DNA of 64,000 nucleotides from Oncomelania hupensis. Taxonomy: Eukaryota; Mollusca; Gastropoda; Littorinimorpha; Pomatiopsidae. Both the position numbers and the translations under genes were made by a program. Each line of letters begins with the position of its first letter. Within the stretch, counting starts at the first letter, position 1. Below are positions 22,574 through 34,044 of this stretch, piece after piece. The stretch is taken from positions 31,973,227 through 32,037,226 of the forward strand of contig CM072527.1 in the NCBI GenBank assembly GCA_036898135.1, read 5' to 3'. The notes below the pieces were generated by a model, which worked only from the letters and a program-made list of their open reading frames with translations, did no database searches and was not told the origin of the DNA.

Positions 22574-23951
22574 GGTAATCTGCACCTCTTTTTCGGTCTC
22601 CCTCTTCTTCTACCTCCTTGCACTGTGCCTTGCAGGATGGTCTTTGTAAGACCTGATGATCTGGTGACGTAGCCATACCATCGGAGTTTCCGTTTTTTCA
22701 CCACTGTGAGCAGGTCCTTGTGTTGTCCAATGGCTTGTGTGATGGTCTGTCGGACTTCGTCATTGGTGATGTGCTGGGTATAGAAAATGCCCAGAAGTCT
22801 TCTGTAGCACCTCATCTCCATGCTTTATATTCTTCTTTGTAGATCTGCTGTGAGGGTCCATGTTTCGCAAGAGTATAGGAAGATGGAGATGACAAGGGAG
22901 CGCAGCAGCCTTAACTTGGAATGTAGGCTGATGGTCCTGTCTTTCCAAATTGGCTTCAACCTCGCCAGGGCAGCAGTTGTTTGTGCAATCCTGGAGAGGA
23001 CTTACTGTCGGGACCCATTGTCTGATACAATGGCTCCTAAATATTTGAAGCTATGCACTGTGTTGAGGGATTGGCCTTGGACTTTGATGTCCATGTTGAT
23101 GCCATTGGTGTTGTTGGTCATCATTTTGGTTTTATCTGCACTTATTTCCATTCCAAAGGCTCTGGAGTTGGTGTCAAGCCTCTGTACCAGCTGTTCGAGG
23201 TCTTGTTCCTCTCCATCCAATCCATCAATGTCATCCGCAAAACGAAGGTTGGAGATTGCTCTACCCTCTATGCTGACTGTGCCTTCGTGATCTGCAAGGG
23301 CGTCTGATCTGATGCGCTCTAGGAAGATGTTGAAGAGTGTTGGAGAGAGTAGGCATCCCTGACGCACACCGATTGTTGATCTGAACCAGTTTCCGATGAC
23401 GCTGTTATGAAGGACTGCACTGGTAGCCTTGTCATATAGGCTTTTGATGACTTCAATCATTTTAGGGCTGATGTTGTATACTCCCATGGTTGCCCACAGA
23501 GCTGCATGCCAGACTCGGTCAAACGCCTTCTTTAAATCCACGAACACATGATATAGATGTTGTTTGTGCTGTAGGTATTTCTCGCAGATTATTCTGAGGT
23601 TAAAAATCTGTTCAGTGGTACTTCGCCCTGCCCTGAATCCTGCTTGTTCTTCAGCTATGATTTGTTCAGCTTGGGGTTTCAACCTGTTGAGTATTATTTT
23701 CAGGAGGACCTTGCTGGGATGGCTGATGATGCTGATGGTGCGGTAATTTTCACATTCATGAAGGTTACCTTTTTTGGGAAGAGTGATGACAAGCGACTTG
23801 GCCCATGGTGTAGGCCATTCCCCACTCCGCCAGATCTTGTTACAGATAATTGTGAGTGCGTCAATATCGATTCTCCTCCTGCTTGAAGCAGTTCCGCGGG
23901 TATGTTGTCCACTCCCGCTGACTTCCCTTTCTTCAGCGATTGCACTGCAAC

Positions 23952-23953
<2 letters not shown>
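22574..23953 (-). pseudogene. RTE-like LINE, copy R4 (most complete RT)
   Basis: Minus strand. From SLKKGKSAGVDNIPAELLQA near 23945, a frameshift leads into a long open RT frame: NYRTISIISHPSKVLLKIIL, EEQAGFRAGRSTTEQIFNL, VFVDLKKAFDRVWHA, GVRQGCLLSPTLFNIFLE and FADDIDG with both Asp intact. It ends near 23002. A second frame (22821-22575) carries the C-terminus up to GRPKKR. The last about 130 bp and the GGATA tail are missing. The 5' side stops at an AGT array. Confidence 0.85.

Positions 23954-24022
<69 letters not shown>
23954..24022. repeat. (AGT)n microsatellite, split by S5
   Basis: About 70 bp of AGT. The array resumes as TAGTAGTAGTAGT at 24594 on the other side of S5. Confidence 0.9.
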
Positions 24023-24023
<1 letters not shown>

Positions 24024-24594
24024 TACACACGTTACACGATTATTGCTTTAGGTCCAGCGGACTCTTCCGAGCCAAATCAGGACCGGACAACCCCCAATCC
24101 GCATAAAAGATCTGCTGAAATAACCCTAGTGGTAAAACTGAAAGTCCTCCACCAGCCAGTCACTTTACAATAAAGACATCCCACGCAGGGGACGCTGAGG
24201 CTGTACTCTAATTTATCAAACCCCCGTTTACAAAAACAAAATAGAATATAAACATCATTATAAAATATCAACCAAACACATACATATAAAATGTCTACAT
24301 TGCTAAATAATAACATCATAAGAAGCCATAGACCTGGCAGAAAGCGTCCAATATTCCCAAGCTGATCCAACAGACCTCATACACAAATAAGGAGTCTTGT
24401 CCCGGAAGAGTTTTCAAGAAAAAGGGTAGGTGACTGGTCTAGCGAAGAAGAAAATAGTATAGCAGATTGATAGAACAGAGCAGGAATGAGAAAGAGCAAA
24501 TGAGAATGACAGTGACAGTGGGAATTTAAAGCACTAAATTTCCAGAAAGTGGGGATACTATTTATACTGAAACCCCCGGCACCCCAACGGGGGT
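24023..24594 (-). mobile_element. Retroposon S, copy S5, inserted in an AGT array
   Basis: Full-length-like minus copy. The 3' end (TTACACACGTTACACG tail, then ATTGCTTTAGGTCCAGCGG) and the 5' terminal hairpin (CCGGCACCCCAACGGGGG) are both present, with AGT repeats on both sides. Confidence 0.88.
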
Positions 24595-24626
24595 AGTAGT
24601 AGTAGTTTGTAGTAGTAGTGATGGTG

Positions 24627-24698
<72 letters not shown>

Positions 24699-24704
24699 GT
24701 AATG

Positions 24705-24781
<77 letters not shown>
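24595..24781. repeat. (AGT) remnant and (AAT)n arrays
   Basis: AGT remnant, then two AAT blocks separated by AGTAATGATAAT, about 150 bp in total. Confidence 0.95.
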
Positions 24782-25060
24782 TACTGTATTCATTTAACCT
24801 CCTCTCTCAAGCGACTGTAAACGTATGGGAAAACCCGTAACCGTTTAACTTTACAATGTCACTCAAACTGCTCAATGCAAGCGCATATTAAACACAATCA
24901 AAATTCTAACATTGTCAATATACAATATAAAAATACAAAACATCAGTGGTTTAGAATGGATGTACAAGTGCTATAGTCAATACAAACCACAAATAGTCAA
25001 TGTTAAAGTTGTAACACTCACTGGACAAGTGATACGAAGTCAACGTCTAAGTGCCATAGA
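24782..25060. other. No gene seen
   Basis: Unique-looking sequence up to the start of the long direct repeat. Confidence 0.4.
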
Positions 25061-25309
25061 ATCAACGCAGAAGTGTTACAGAATCAATGGCAGAAATGCT
25101 TGATCCTGTAGCTCATTTGTTGTTGGTTTCCAAGACAATGGTTCCATGTTTTGTAACACCCATATTGTAGCCATTCCCATACCTGAAACACTGCAAATTT
25201 GAACAATACACACTGACTTCCAGTGCTTGAGATGTGCATTTCGTTGAATGCTGGAATGACAAAAAAAATTGTGTAATGAGAAAGAGAGGGAGGAAAGAAA
25301 AAAAAAAAA

Positions 25310-25398
<89 letters not shown>
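25061..25398. repeat. Long direct repeat flanking LINE-E2, copy 1
   Basis: ATCAACGCAGAAGTGTTACA to an A-run plus GA array. It is near-identical to 27402-27711 (offset 2341; only a few differences, e.g. GATCCTGT against GATACTGT). It ends exactly where the LINE 3' tail begins. Confidence 0.9.
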
Positions 25399-25401
<3 letters not shown>

Positions 25402-27401
25402 CAGATTTCAGATTTCAGATTTTAATGCATTTCACGGCCTTGGGCCCATATGCATACCAAGGAACAGAGGGGAAGGGAGGTCATTCCTTCACCAACTCTC
25501 GAGCAATGGTATTTTCTCAATACAACAAATTCAAAATAGAATTCAAGCTATGTCAACATCAAACTAGAGAAAAATTCTTGTAAACATAATATAGTGTAGG
25601 ATACAAAAGGATTAAGCTATAATAATTTATAAAAAAAAAATCTTAAATAATACATATATAAATGACACTAATTATTACATGATCCCATAAAAACATTGAT
25701 AACGATAACAACTGTATGATACAATAGGGAAAAAAAACAAACAAGTGATGTTATTAATAACTGTATGAAAATGATTTGTTACATGTTTCAGTCTTTATTT
25801 GCCATATATTATTTAGGGATTGACGTCTGTAGAATATATGAAAGTATTATATAGAAGAAGGCAAATTATTGATAGTTAATCAGCATTCGTTACATAATAG
25901 AGGTTCATGAAATCAACGTTTGGTCGACAAGTTTCTTCCTTCTTCCTACAGCATAATGGATGTATTTGCTAAGAGAACGATATCTGTCAGAGTCATAATT
26001 TACAAGCAATTGTGTAACAGACATGAGGTTATTTATGAATCTGCTGCGCAGATCGTTGTACAATGGACAAACAAAAACAAAATGATGTTCATCTTCCAGT
26101 TGACTCTTACAGTAATCACACATTTTATTTAATACATTTTCACTATACCTGTGCATATTGTTGTTAATCGGTAGAACTCCAAATCTAAACTGTGTTAAGG
26201 CTACGCGAAAACAATAAATATCAATATCTATAATGTACGACTCTTGGTTACATTCTGTTTTAAATGAACGAAACAATGCATATCTGTCTTTCTCATTGAT
26301 TACTGCTTCCCATTCTTGTCTAAACATATCTTGTAATCTTTCCTTAAACATTCTGAGAAAGGCATTTACGTTACCAACCCCCTGTTGCAACCATACGAAA
26401 TAAAACCCACTAGTTGACAAAATGTTACGAATATCAGAAGCCCATGTCTGTTTACCATTTCTGTCCAAATTAACTAACATTTCATAAGCTTGCTTTCGTA
26501 ATCTGTCTTGACCCATTTCTAAAAGTCTAAGCCAATATCTAAGGCTACGGATACAGGAGTTAATGTATAATGGGAATCGACCAAGTTCGCTGTAAACCAT
26601 TTTGTTTGGGGTGCGAGATGGAACTCCTAGATAATGTTTACAAGCCATAAGATGGACTTTCTCTAACGTATCTAATCTATGAGTACCCCAAATCTCTGAT
26701 GAATATAATAATATCGATTGAACTTTAGCATCAAATATTTTAAAGAATGTGTCTTTGGTCATTTCTTTCATCTTTTGAAATAAGCGACATAAACCAAATA
26801 CAGCTTTTTTTCCTTTGTTAACTAAGTGGTTAGTGCCAGTTTTATAGCTTAACATAGTAGTAAATACAAAACCGAGGTAACAATAATCGTTGACTACTTC
26901 TAATTTAATTCCATCAAAATGCCAATGTTCACTTCTTCCAAGGTACCCACCTTTACGAAACACTATTATCTTAGTTTTATCTATGTTAACTTCTAATTTC
27001 AGTCTGTCGCAACTTTCTTTCAAACAATTCAGTTGATGTTGTAAGCCACATGGTGTAGATGAAATTAGAGTAATATCATCAGCAAAAAGTAAAATGAATA
27101 GTTCCATCAGCCCAGGTAATAGTTGGATCCCATGACGCCCTGAATCATTAACATGCTGTGCTAGCTGGTTAATAAAGAGAGAAAAAAGAGTTGGGCTTAA
27201 AACACAACCCTGGCGCACACCTTTTGGACAATCAAAAATATCTGAGAATTCACCTTTAACTCTGACACAAGATTTCAGCTGTTCATACATTGATTTCAAA
27301 ATGCAAAAGAATTTACCACTGATACCCTGGCTTTGTAAGGTCTCTAGTAACTTAGCATGATTTACATTGTCAAATGCTTTTTTAAAATCAACAAAAGCAA
27401 C
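25399..27401 (-). mobile_element. LINE-E2: 5'-truncated LINE with intact frame
   Basis: Minus-strand non-LTR retrotransposon. Its 3' end is a tandem TGAAATC tail (25399-25425). The 3' UTR covers about 25426-25904, and coding sequence runs to the truncation point at 27401. The long direct repeat begins at the next base, so the whole insertion is bracketed by duplicated flank. Same family as 11400-13045. Confidence 0.9.
25905..27400 (-). CDS. LINE-E2 reverse transcriptase, C-terminal half (5'-truncated, open)
   Basis: Open frame from the truncation point (AFVDFKKAFDNVNHAKLLE, RT motif A, about 27395) to the stop at 25905; the first ATG is at 27299. RT landmarks are GVRQGCVLSPTLFSLFINQL and LLFADDITLIS with both Asp intact. 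After the thumb come LLYSSEIWGTHRLDTLEKVH, RTPNKMVYSELGR and RSLRYWLRLL. The C-terminus has a Cys/His cluster (CDYCKSQLEDEHHFVFVC), the likely nucleic-acid-binding end. The N-terminal RT fingers and the endonuclease are lost to truncation, so it cannot be autonomous, but there is no stop or shift in about 500 codons. The clade is uncertain; the C-terminus recalls I/Nimb-like elements. Confidence 0.85.
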
Positions 27402-27646
27402 ATCAACGCAGAAGTGTTACAGAATCAATGGCAGAAATGCTTGATACTGTAGCTCATTTGTTGTTGGTTTCCAAGACAATGGTTCCATGTTTTGTAACAT
27501 CCAGATTGTAGCCATTCCCATACCTGAAACACTGCAAATTTGAACAATACACACTGACTTCCAGTGCTTGAGATGTGCATTTCGTTGAATGCTGGAATGA
27601 CAAATAAAATTGTGTAATGAGAAAGAGAGGGAGGAAAGAAAAAAAA

Positions 27647-27711
<65 letters not shown>
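27402..27711. repeat. Long direct repeat flanking LINE-E2, copy 2
   Basis: Second copy of the block at 25061. It begins at the 5' truncation point of the LINE and ends in a shorter A-run and GA array. The unique flank (ATGCGACCCAATCAATTTTT) starts afterwards. Confidence 0.9.
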
Positions 27712-27714
<3 letters not shown>

Positions 27715-27939
27715 GACCCAATCAATTTTTTCACTCACCGGCTTCACTCTTAAACATTGGAAAGTTGAAAATACACACTGACTTCCGGTGCTTGCATGAG
27801 ATCTATTTTTAGTTGAATCGTCATTTTCTTCTTTGTATTTCCTGATCAGTCTGAGAATACTGTGGGGAAGAGAGGGGATGTGAAAGGGTGGGGAACCAAT
27901 ACGAGCAAAAGGTCGGTCTGTCGGTACGTTGGACACCAT

Positions 27940-28127
27940 ATCTCAAGAACTTATGAACGGATTTTGACGAAACTTCACAGAAACATTAGCTAAGTTAGAG
28001 ACCTGCCTTCCGTGCCTCCATATTTGTTCAAAGCCTTAAGGTCAAGGTCACTGCAGTCATTTTTCGCTAATCACGTTTTGCTCGATATCTCAAACACGGC
28101 TGAACCGATTTTGTTGAGTTTGGGTGC
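27940..28127 (+). repeat. Dispersed repeat F, copy cut by an LTR
   Basis: TATCTCAAGAACTTATGAAC, AAGGTCAAGGTCACTGCAG, ACGTTTTGCTCGATATCTCA and GCTGAACCGATTTTG appear in family order, then stop at the LTR start. Confidence 0.6.
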
Positions 28128-29505
28128 TGTCACGTGGGGTTTATGGGTTACTGGGCTCTGCACAATGGAATGCTGTAACCCTCACGCTTTATTCGATGGG
28201 AACTGCTAGTTAGTCACCCTGTGAATTACTTTAATAAATTTATTTGTTTAGCTCGGTCTGTGTTACGGCTGGGATACAGAGATAGATAGAAAATGGTAAA
28301 AGATCACTGTCACACTAGCTTTCACACGGCTATGAATCATATGTAGTCCAGCCACTTGATAACAGTTAAAATCACACATTTATTTCTTCTACTCTATACA
28401 AGATTTTCGATGTAGGCCTACTAATCTACCTTAAAAGTCTTCAGTCAATGCAAATAATTCGATCGCTGATAGTCTAGGCAGCTGTTATGTCTTCATCGGG
28501 CTCTGGCTTCTAGATTTCATGAAGAGTGGACTACTGTGGTCCGTTTTACTACAGTTCTGAAGAGTGGACTACTGTGGTCCTTTTGCTATCAGTTTGGGTG
28601 CACTTTTGCTTATGCACTTAACTGCAGTATGGTGTGGTTGAAGTCCTTCGTTGAGGTAGCTTCTGGTACACGATGTGTCGTCGTGTAGTTTGGTCTTTTG
28701 CCACGCTGTGGGGTCTTGCAGGGTGTTTCCAGGGTTGCTCCCTCAGTCTTGTGCTGTAGGGGCTAAACAGCCAACTTGGTTTTCCAGTGGAGTTGGGCGC
28801 ACGGGATAGCTCGCCTGCTCGTCTGTAATATAAGAGTATAAGAGACGAAATTCTGCACAACCCTGAATAATCGGTTTGTGCAGAGCGTCTCACTGAAAGC
28901 CAAAGTAGCCCTCAGTGATAGCTCCACATCTCTATACATAAGCGACGAACATTCTGCTACGTCCGTGGTCCACTGGAATCTCAACTCTAATTTCCTAGAC
29001 ATACATAAATATAAATCGTGGCTAACTACATACAGAATTAATAATAATAATATAAACATTCACTGGTACAGCCACTGGTCTGCAAACATACATATAGGTT
29101 CAACAACAGTGGTTCCGTCAGGTATACAACATGGCGGCGCAACCGGTCGTGTTTCGCCACGTGGTCACGCAAATTCGGATTAACAAGTCAAATCTATGCA
29201 TGGCAAATTATACAAACATAATTTCAACAATAATATAAATATATCACGATGAAACAGAAGTATGTTCATTTACCTGTTTGACAAAGTCAGGCCTCGTGGC
29301 TACTTGAGTGAATTCTAAAATTCACAAGTCCTGTTTCCTGGTCTATGAGTGAAGATAGTTCTCTGCTCCGGTCTAGCTGTGTAGACTTCGGTGTCTTTCG
29401 TAGCACTGACAAGCTATGCTAGGTTTTGACCCAGTCAGAACCGGCTCTAACCGCTCTGCCTGCGTCCCATTGGTTAGAACTTTCAGATTCAAGGCACACA
29501 AACTT
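28128..29505 (-). mobile_element. Solo-LTR-like element, relative of the LTR at 31000
   Basis: Starts TGTCACGTGGGG and matches 31000-32046 over long blocks (GCACAATGGAATGCTGTAAC; GAATTACTTTAAT; AGATCACTGTCACACTAGCT; AATCATATGTAGTCCAGCCA). It carries an extra segment of about 445 bp (about 28830-29272) absent from the other copy. On the minus strand CGAATAAAGCG lies near the LTR end, a plausible poly-A signal that sets the orientation. The right end is approximate and no target duplication was found. Confidence 0.7.
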
Positions 29506-29539
29506 TTTGCATTATCTCAAGAATAACTCCACCGAAATG

Positions 29540-29547
29540 AATCATGT

Positions 29548-29598
<51 letters not shown>

Positions 29599-29885
29599 AA
29601 AAGAATAATAAGAATAATAATGGTATTTATATAGCGCTTTTTCTTAATGACATCAGTTCATGCTATGCATGCAAGATCATTCGTATCTGTACCTTCTCAA
29701 AGGTCAAGGTCATTGCGTGTCAAGATTTTCTAAACATGTTTTGCTCTGTATCTTAAAAAAAATCGCTGAACCGATTTTTATCATCTTTTTTGTCTTGAAG
29801 ATAGTTCAAATGGTGGCCTACCATTCCATCCTTTCTTTCGTTTCCTTTGGATAAAACCCCAGTCACAACATCGACAACAACATTA
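29540..29885. repeat. (CTA)n, SINE-tail fragment and repeat F
   Basis: CTA array (29551-29597), then AATAATGGTATTTATATAGCGCTTTTTC (about 29616; the SINE-tail signature in antisense), then repeat-F blocks AAAGGTCAAGGTC and GCTGAACCGATTTT. Confidence 0.65.
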
Positions 29886-30142
29886 ACCCTGGAAATGCAT
29901 TTGAGTGGTTTGCCATCTTGCTTCTTTTTTTTTCTCCCTTTTTCTTTCTTTCATTTTTTTAAATTGTTTTTTAAATTTTTATTTTCGTAAAGTGGCAGGG
30001 AGTCATTACGTTAGTTAGACAGTTTAGGTAAATCAGCTTGGTCAGTCAGTTGGATAGTTCGCAAATTAGTTAGCTATAGTAAGTCACTCGCTTGGTTTAG
30101 TCAATCAGTTGCTTATCAGCTTCATTATTAATTAATTATTTA

Positions 30143-30204
<62 letters not shown>

Positions 30205-30999
30205 TGGACATTTTTAAGTGCCTAACTTATGTCTCTAGGCCCTTTACAAAGAACATACAGAACAGAACAATTAAATATATATAAGACCATTAATCATTCG
30301 GAGGAAATCATCACATGTACTATTCACACAATATTCATATATATATTACACACTACATATTCACACATACCCAACAAACACTTTCAACCATCAGAACAAC
30401 TTTATGTGGGAGGAGAACATGCAAAAATAGAGTGGAAAAGATATTAGGCGGTGATGGTGTATTATTGTGGAAAAAAAAGTTTTCAGCTGTTGTTTGAAAG
30501 AACTGCGAGGAGTGTAGTGTCTGACAGAAGAGAGTTCCAGAAGGGTGGTGCAGCGCAACAGAAGGTTTTTGCTTCGTGCTGCTTTCTGTTGAAACGCTCA
30601 ACTTTTAATAACCTGGTGTCAGCGGATCTGAGCGTGCGTGATGAGATGTACATGTGCAGGGGTTCAGAAAGGTACTGAGGAAACATAGACAAGCGACTTT
30701 GTACTTGATACGCTGTTCCAACGGTAGCCAGTGGAGTGTGAATAGCAGGGGATGACATGCTTTATTTTATTTGATCTGAAGATGATGCGGGCCGCAGGAT
30801 AACTAACGAAGGACATCCTATCAGCATGGCATTACAATAATCTAGACGAGACAACATGCAGGAAGTAACAAGGGGTTTCTGTGAGAAACTGGCGAATAGA
30901 GCTGATGCCCCTAATTTTAAGGCAGGTTGCCTGACATATTTTTGTAATATGATGTCTCATAGAAAGGTCAGAGTCAAGGTATAATCCAAGGTATCTGGC

Positions 31000-32046
31000 T
31001 GTGACGTGGGTTTTTATTGTTGCTGGGCTTTGCACAATGGAATGCTGTAACCCTCTCGTCTTATTCTATTGGGACCGCTAGTGAATCACCCGGTGAATTA
31101 CTTTAATACATTTATTTGTTTAGCTCGGTCTGTGTTAAGGCTGGGGTACAGAGATAAATAGAAAAATGGTAAAAGATCACTGTCACACTAGCTTTCACAA
31201 CGCTATGAATCATATGTAGTCCAGCCACTTGATAACAGTAAAAATCACACATTTATTTCCTCTACTCTATACACGATCTTCGAAGTACGAATCTAACTTA
31301 AAAGTTCAATTGTCAATGCGAATGGTTCGATCGCTGATAATCTAGGCAGCTACTTTTTCTTCATTGGGCACTGGCTACTAGCGTTCATGAAGAGTGGACA
31401 ACTGTGGTCCTGTTTATACAGAGTGTTAGTGCACTGTTTCTAGAGCACTTAACTGCGTTGTTGAAGCGCAGCGTTGAGTTAGCTTCTGGTACACGCTGTG
31501 TTGTCATGTAGTCTTTGACTTTTTGGTACGACGTTTGGGGCTATCTGCGCACGATGCTGTAGATGCCTCGGCAGCCAACTGTACGCGTTGACGTGGTTGT
31601 TGTCGTTTGCTGAGTTGGGCTCACGATATACCGCCTGCTCATCTGTTCGACAATGTCAGGCCATGGCTACTTGATTGAATTCGAATATTCAACAAGCACT
31701 GCTGTCTAATCTTCTCAGGAGAGATTCTGTCAGAGAGTACTGTGTACTCCTTAGCGTCTCAAACTAGACTGACCTCCTACCTGGCTTTGACTGAATCGGC
31801 CAGAACTGGTTCTAACCATTCTACCTGTGTCCCGATTGGATGAAAGAATCTAAGTGGCTATAAAATTCGAAACACCATCGTAGGCCGCGATGATGTCACT
31901 ACACGGCTCGCGTCAGCTCGCAGTGTGTGTACACATCAGTTATACCTTAATCGTCTGCTATAGACTACAGTAACCTTCTAAGTTGTACTACTGACTAAAC
32001 AAGCAAAAGCTCAAATAGTGCGGGGTAAACTGGTCTGCTTGTTACA
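31000..32046 (-). mobile_element. Solo-LTR-like insertion (1047 bp) in LINE-D
   Basis: TG...CA element (TGTGACGTGGG ... GCTTGTTACA on the plus strand) flanked by the 5-bp duplication CTGGC (30995-30999 and 32047-32051). Removing it and one CTGGC rejoins the LINE-D frame (TFSGKA to RYLGLYL) without a shift. No internal coding region, primer site or second LTR, so it is a solo LTR. Orientation is inferred from the relative at 28128. Confidence 0.9.
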
Positions 32047-33420
32047 CTGGCCTTCCCTGAGAATGTGACAGCTGCTGAACCCAACTGAATTGCAGATGGA
32101 ATATTGTGACCAGAAGAAGAGATTGAAGAAGCAAACAGAACTGCTTCAGTTTTGTCTTCGTTAAGTTTCAGTTTGTGTTCATGCATCCAGTCCTTTACAT
32201 TTACTTTACAAGAAAAACAGTCTTGTAGGGAAGAAACGGCGTAATTAACCTTTTAAGGAGGAGATGCTTGATGGAGCTGTGTATGGTCTGCGAACATTTC
32301 GTGACTGGTTGCATGGTGGTTGATGATGGCAGACAGCTGTGTCGTGTACAAGACAAAGAATACCGGACCTAAGACTAAGCCCTTTGGTACTCCATAGAGC
32401 ATATGTTTGGTGCTAGAACGATGATCTGCTGCAAAAACAAACTGACTTCTGTCTGACAGATAAGAACGGAACCAGGACAGAGCTGTGTAACTAATGCCGA
32501 AAGAGTATTCCAGACAAGTGAATATAAGGGTGTCAATACATCGTATCAAACGCAGCAGAGAGATCTAACAACAGAAGAGCTGATACTTTGTTATGATCAA
32601 GAGCAATGAGTGGGTCATTGAAATTGCCCAACAAGGCAGTTTCAGTTGGGTGGTTCGCACGATAGGCGGACTGGTGTATGTTCAAAAGGCTGTTTGCTTC
32701 AAGGTGTGCATTGAGCTGATGTTTGACAACTTTCCCCTTGATTTTTGACCAGAATGGCAAGTTTGAAACAGATCTATAATTTTTAAAATCATTTTGATCC
32801 AAGGACGGTTTCTTCAAAATGGGGTTTACAACAGCTGTTTTCGAAGCTGGGGGAACTGAACCTGAGGAAAGTGACTCATTTATCATATTGGTAATGGTAG
32901 GAAGAAGGACATCTAGGTTGTCATATATCAGTTTGGTAGGCATGGGGTCAAGTTCACATGTAATGAGTTGGGTGGCTGAAACAAGCTTGGGGACAGACTC
33001 CACTGACACTGGACTGAAACTCGAAAAATGCGGACCAGAATATTGTGCCTTTTGCTGGGCTGACTGATTTTGATCAGCAGAACTGTTGAAACTGCTGCGA
33101 ATCTTTACAACCTTCTCAAGAAAGAAAGACGAAAAATCATCAGCAAGTTGGTCTGCTTTGAAAATAATTGGAACATTTACATTTTACGACTTGCCTGAAA
33201 AGAGTTAAAATTTTGAAATAATTCTTTGCAAGAGACACTGGCTGTGTGTTTGTACTGTAGACAGCTATCTTTGCACTATAAACCAAATCGTTCACGTTAT
33301 GTTCAGCGGTTTTATACAGATCCTTGTGTATGGTCAGTTTGGACGACGCTCAGCGCGACGACGCTCTCGCTTCAACTCTTGGAGATGAGCGGCAACGTCG
33401 GCGTATCAAGGTGCGGCCTT

Positions 33421-33471
33421 TTTCATTCATTATTTAAATTAACGTCCCCGGACGCAGTGCGTTTAGGGGAT
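33421..33471 (-). mobile_element. Tiny retroposon (51 bp), copy M1
   Basis: Flanked by a perfect 13-bp repeat AAGGTGCGGCCTT (33408-33420 and 33472-33484). Core ACGTCCCCGGACGCAGTGCG. On the minus strand the A-rich end (TTTAAATAATGAATGAAA) looks like a retroposon tail. It sits inside LINE-D. Confidence 0.85.
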
Positions 33472-33930
33472 AAGGTGCGGCCTTAAGCTGCTGAACCCTA
33501 CATGTACGTTGAACAAGGGTCGCATGCTTGTCAGAGTCTGATCAAGGACAACATTTAAATCCATAAGGGGCATGGCACGAGTGAAAGCACTCACGAGATC
33601 AGACTTCAATGCAGACTTATCAATCCTATTGATACACCGTACAGTCACAAAGCTGGGAACAGCTTTTGGTCTGTGCGCATTCAGCATGACGAAAGTAGCG
33701 GAGAGATCTGAAGTCAAATCGTCTCGCTGTCGTGAAGAAGTAACGAACTGGTCACTATCTCTAGTAATGTGGTTGCTCTTCAGATGCGTCGGCTGTGTGA
33801 CCTACTGCGTCATAATTATACTAAATTAACCGCCACCAAACCGTCTCTCTCCCCTCCACAATCCTCTCCGTCTTTCCTACTCTTTCTCCATTCTAAAACT
33901 ACATAGTGGCATCTCCACCACTACCATCGC

Positions 33931-34022
33931 AATGATGATGATGATGATGATGACGATGATGATGATGATGATGAAGATGATGACGATGATCATCCTCATC
34001 ATCGTCGTCGTCGTCGTCGTCA
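33931..34022. repeat. (GAT)n / (CGT)n compound microsatellite
   Basis: GATGAT run with GAC and AAG variants, then TCATCG and TCGTCG on the opposite phase, giving a self-complementary patch around 33985-34020. Confidence 0.85.
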
Positions 34023-34044
34023 TGATGGAGATCATTATTAATTT

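Larger units (their letters stand above)
30140..33790 (-). pseudogene. LINE-D: CR1/Rex-like LINE, decayed, split by a solo LTR
   Basis: Minus-strand LINE read from about 33790 down. It starts with the end of the endonuclease or linker (ALKSDLVSAFTRAMP, 33717-33463), cut by a tiny insert at 33421-33471. RT follows: ISCELDPMPTKLI-like start at about 32960, NYRSVSNLPFWSKIKGKVV, QSAYRANHPTETALL, LLLLDLSAAFDT, GVPKGLVLGPVFFVLYT and FADHTQLH. The second catalytic Asp is His, so the RT is dead. After the LTR (31000-32046) the frame resumes with ARYLGLYLDSDLSMRHHI and the C-terminus (PQYLSEPLHMYISSRTLRSA, AAPPFWNSLL; to about 30480). The 3' UTR and an ATT array (30145-30201, AAT on the plus strand) end the element. 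Several frameshifts. Confidence 0.85.
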
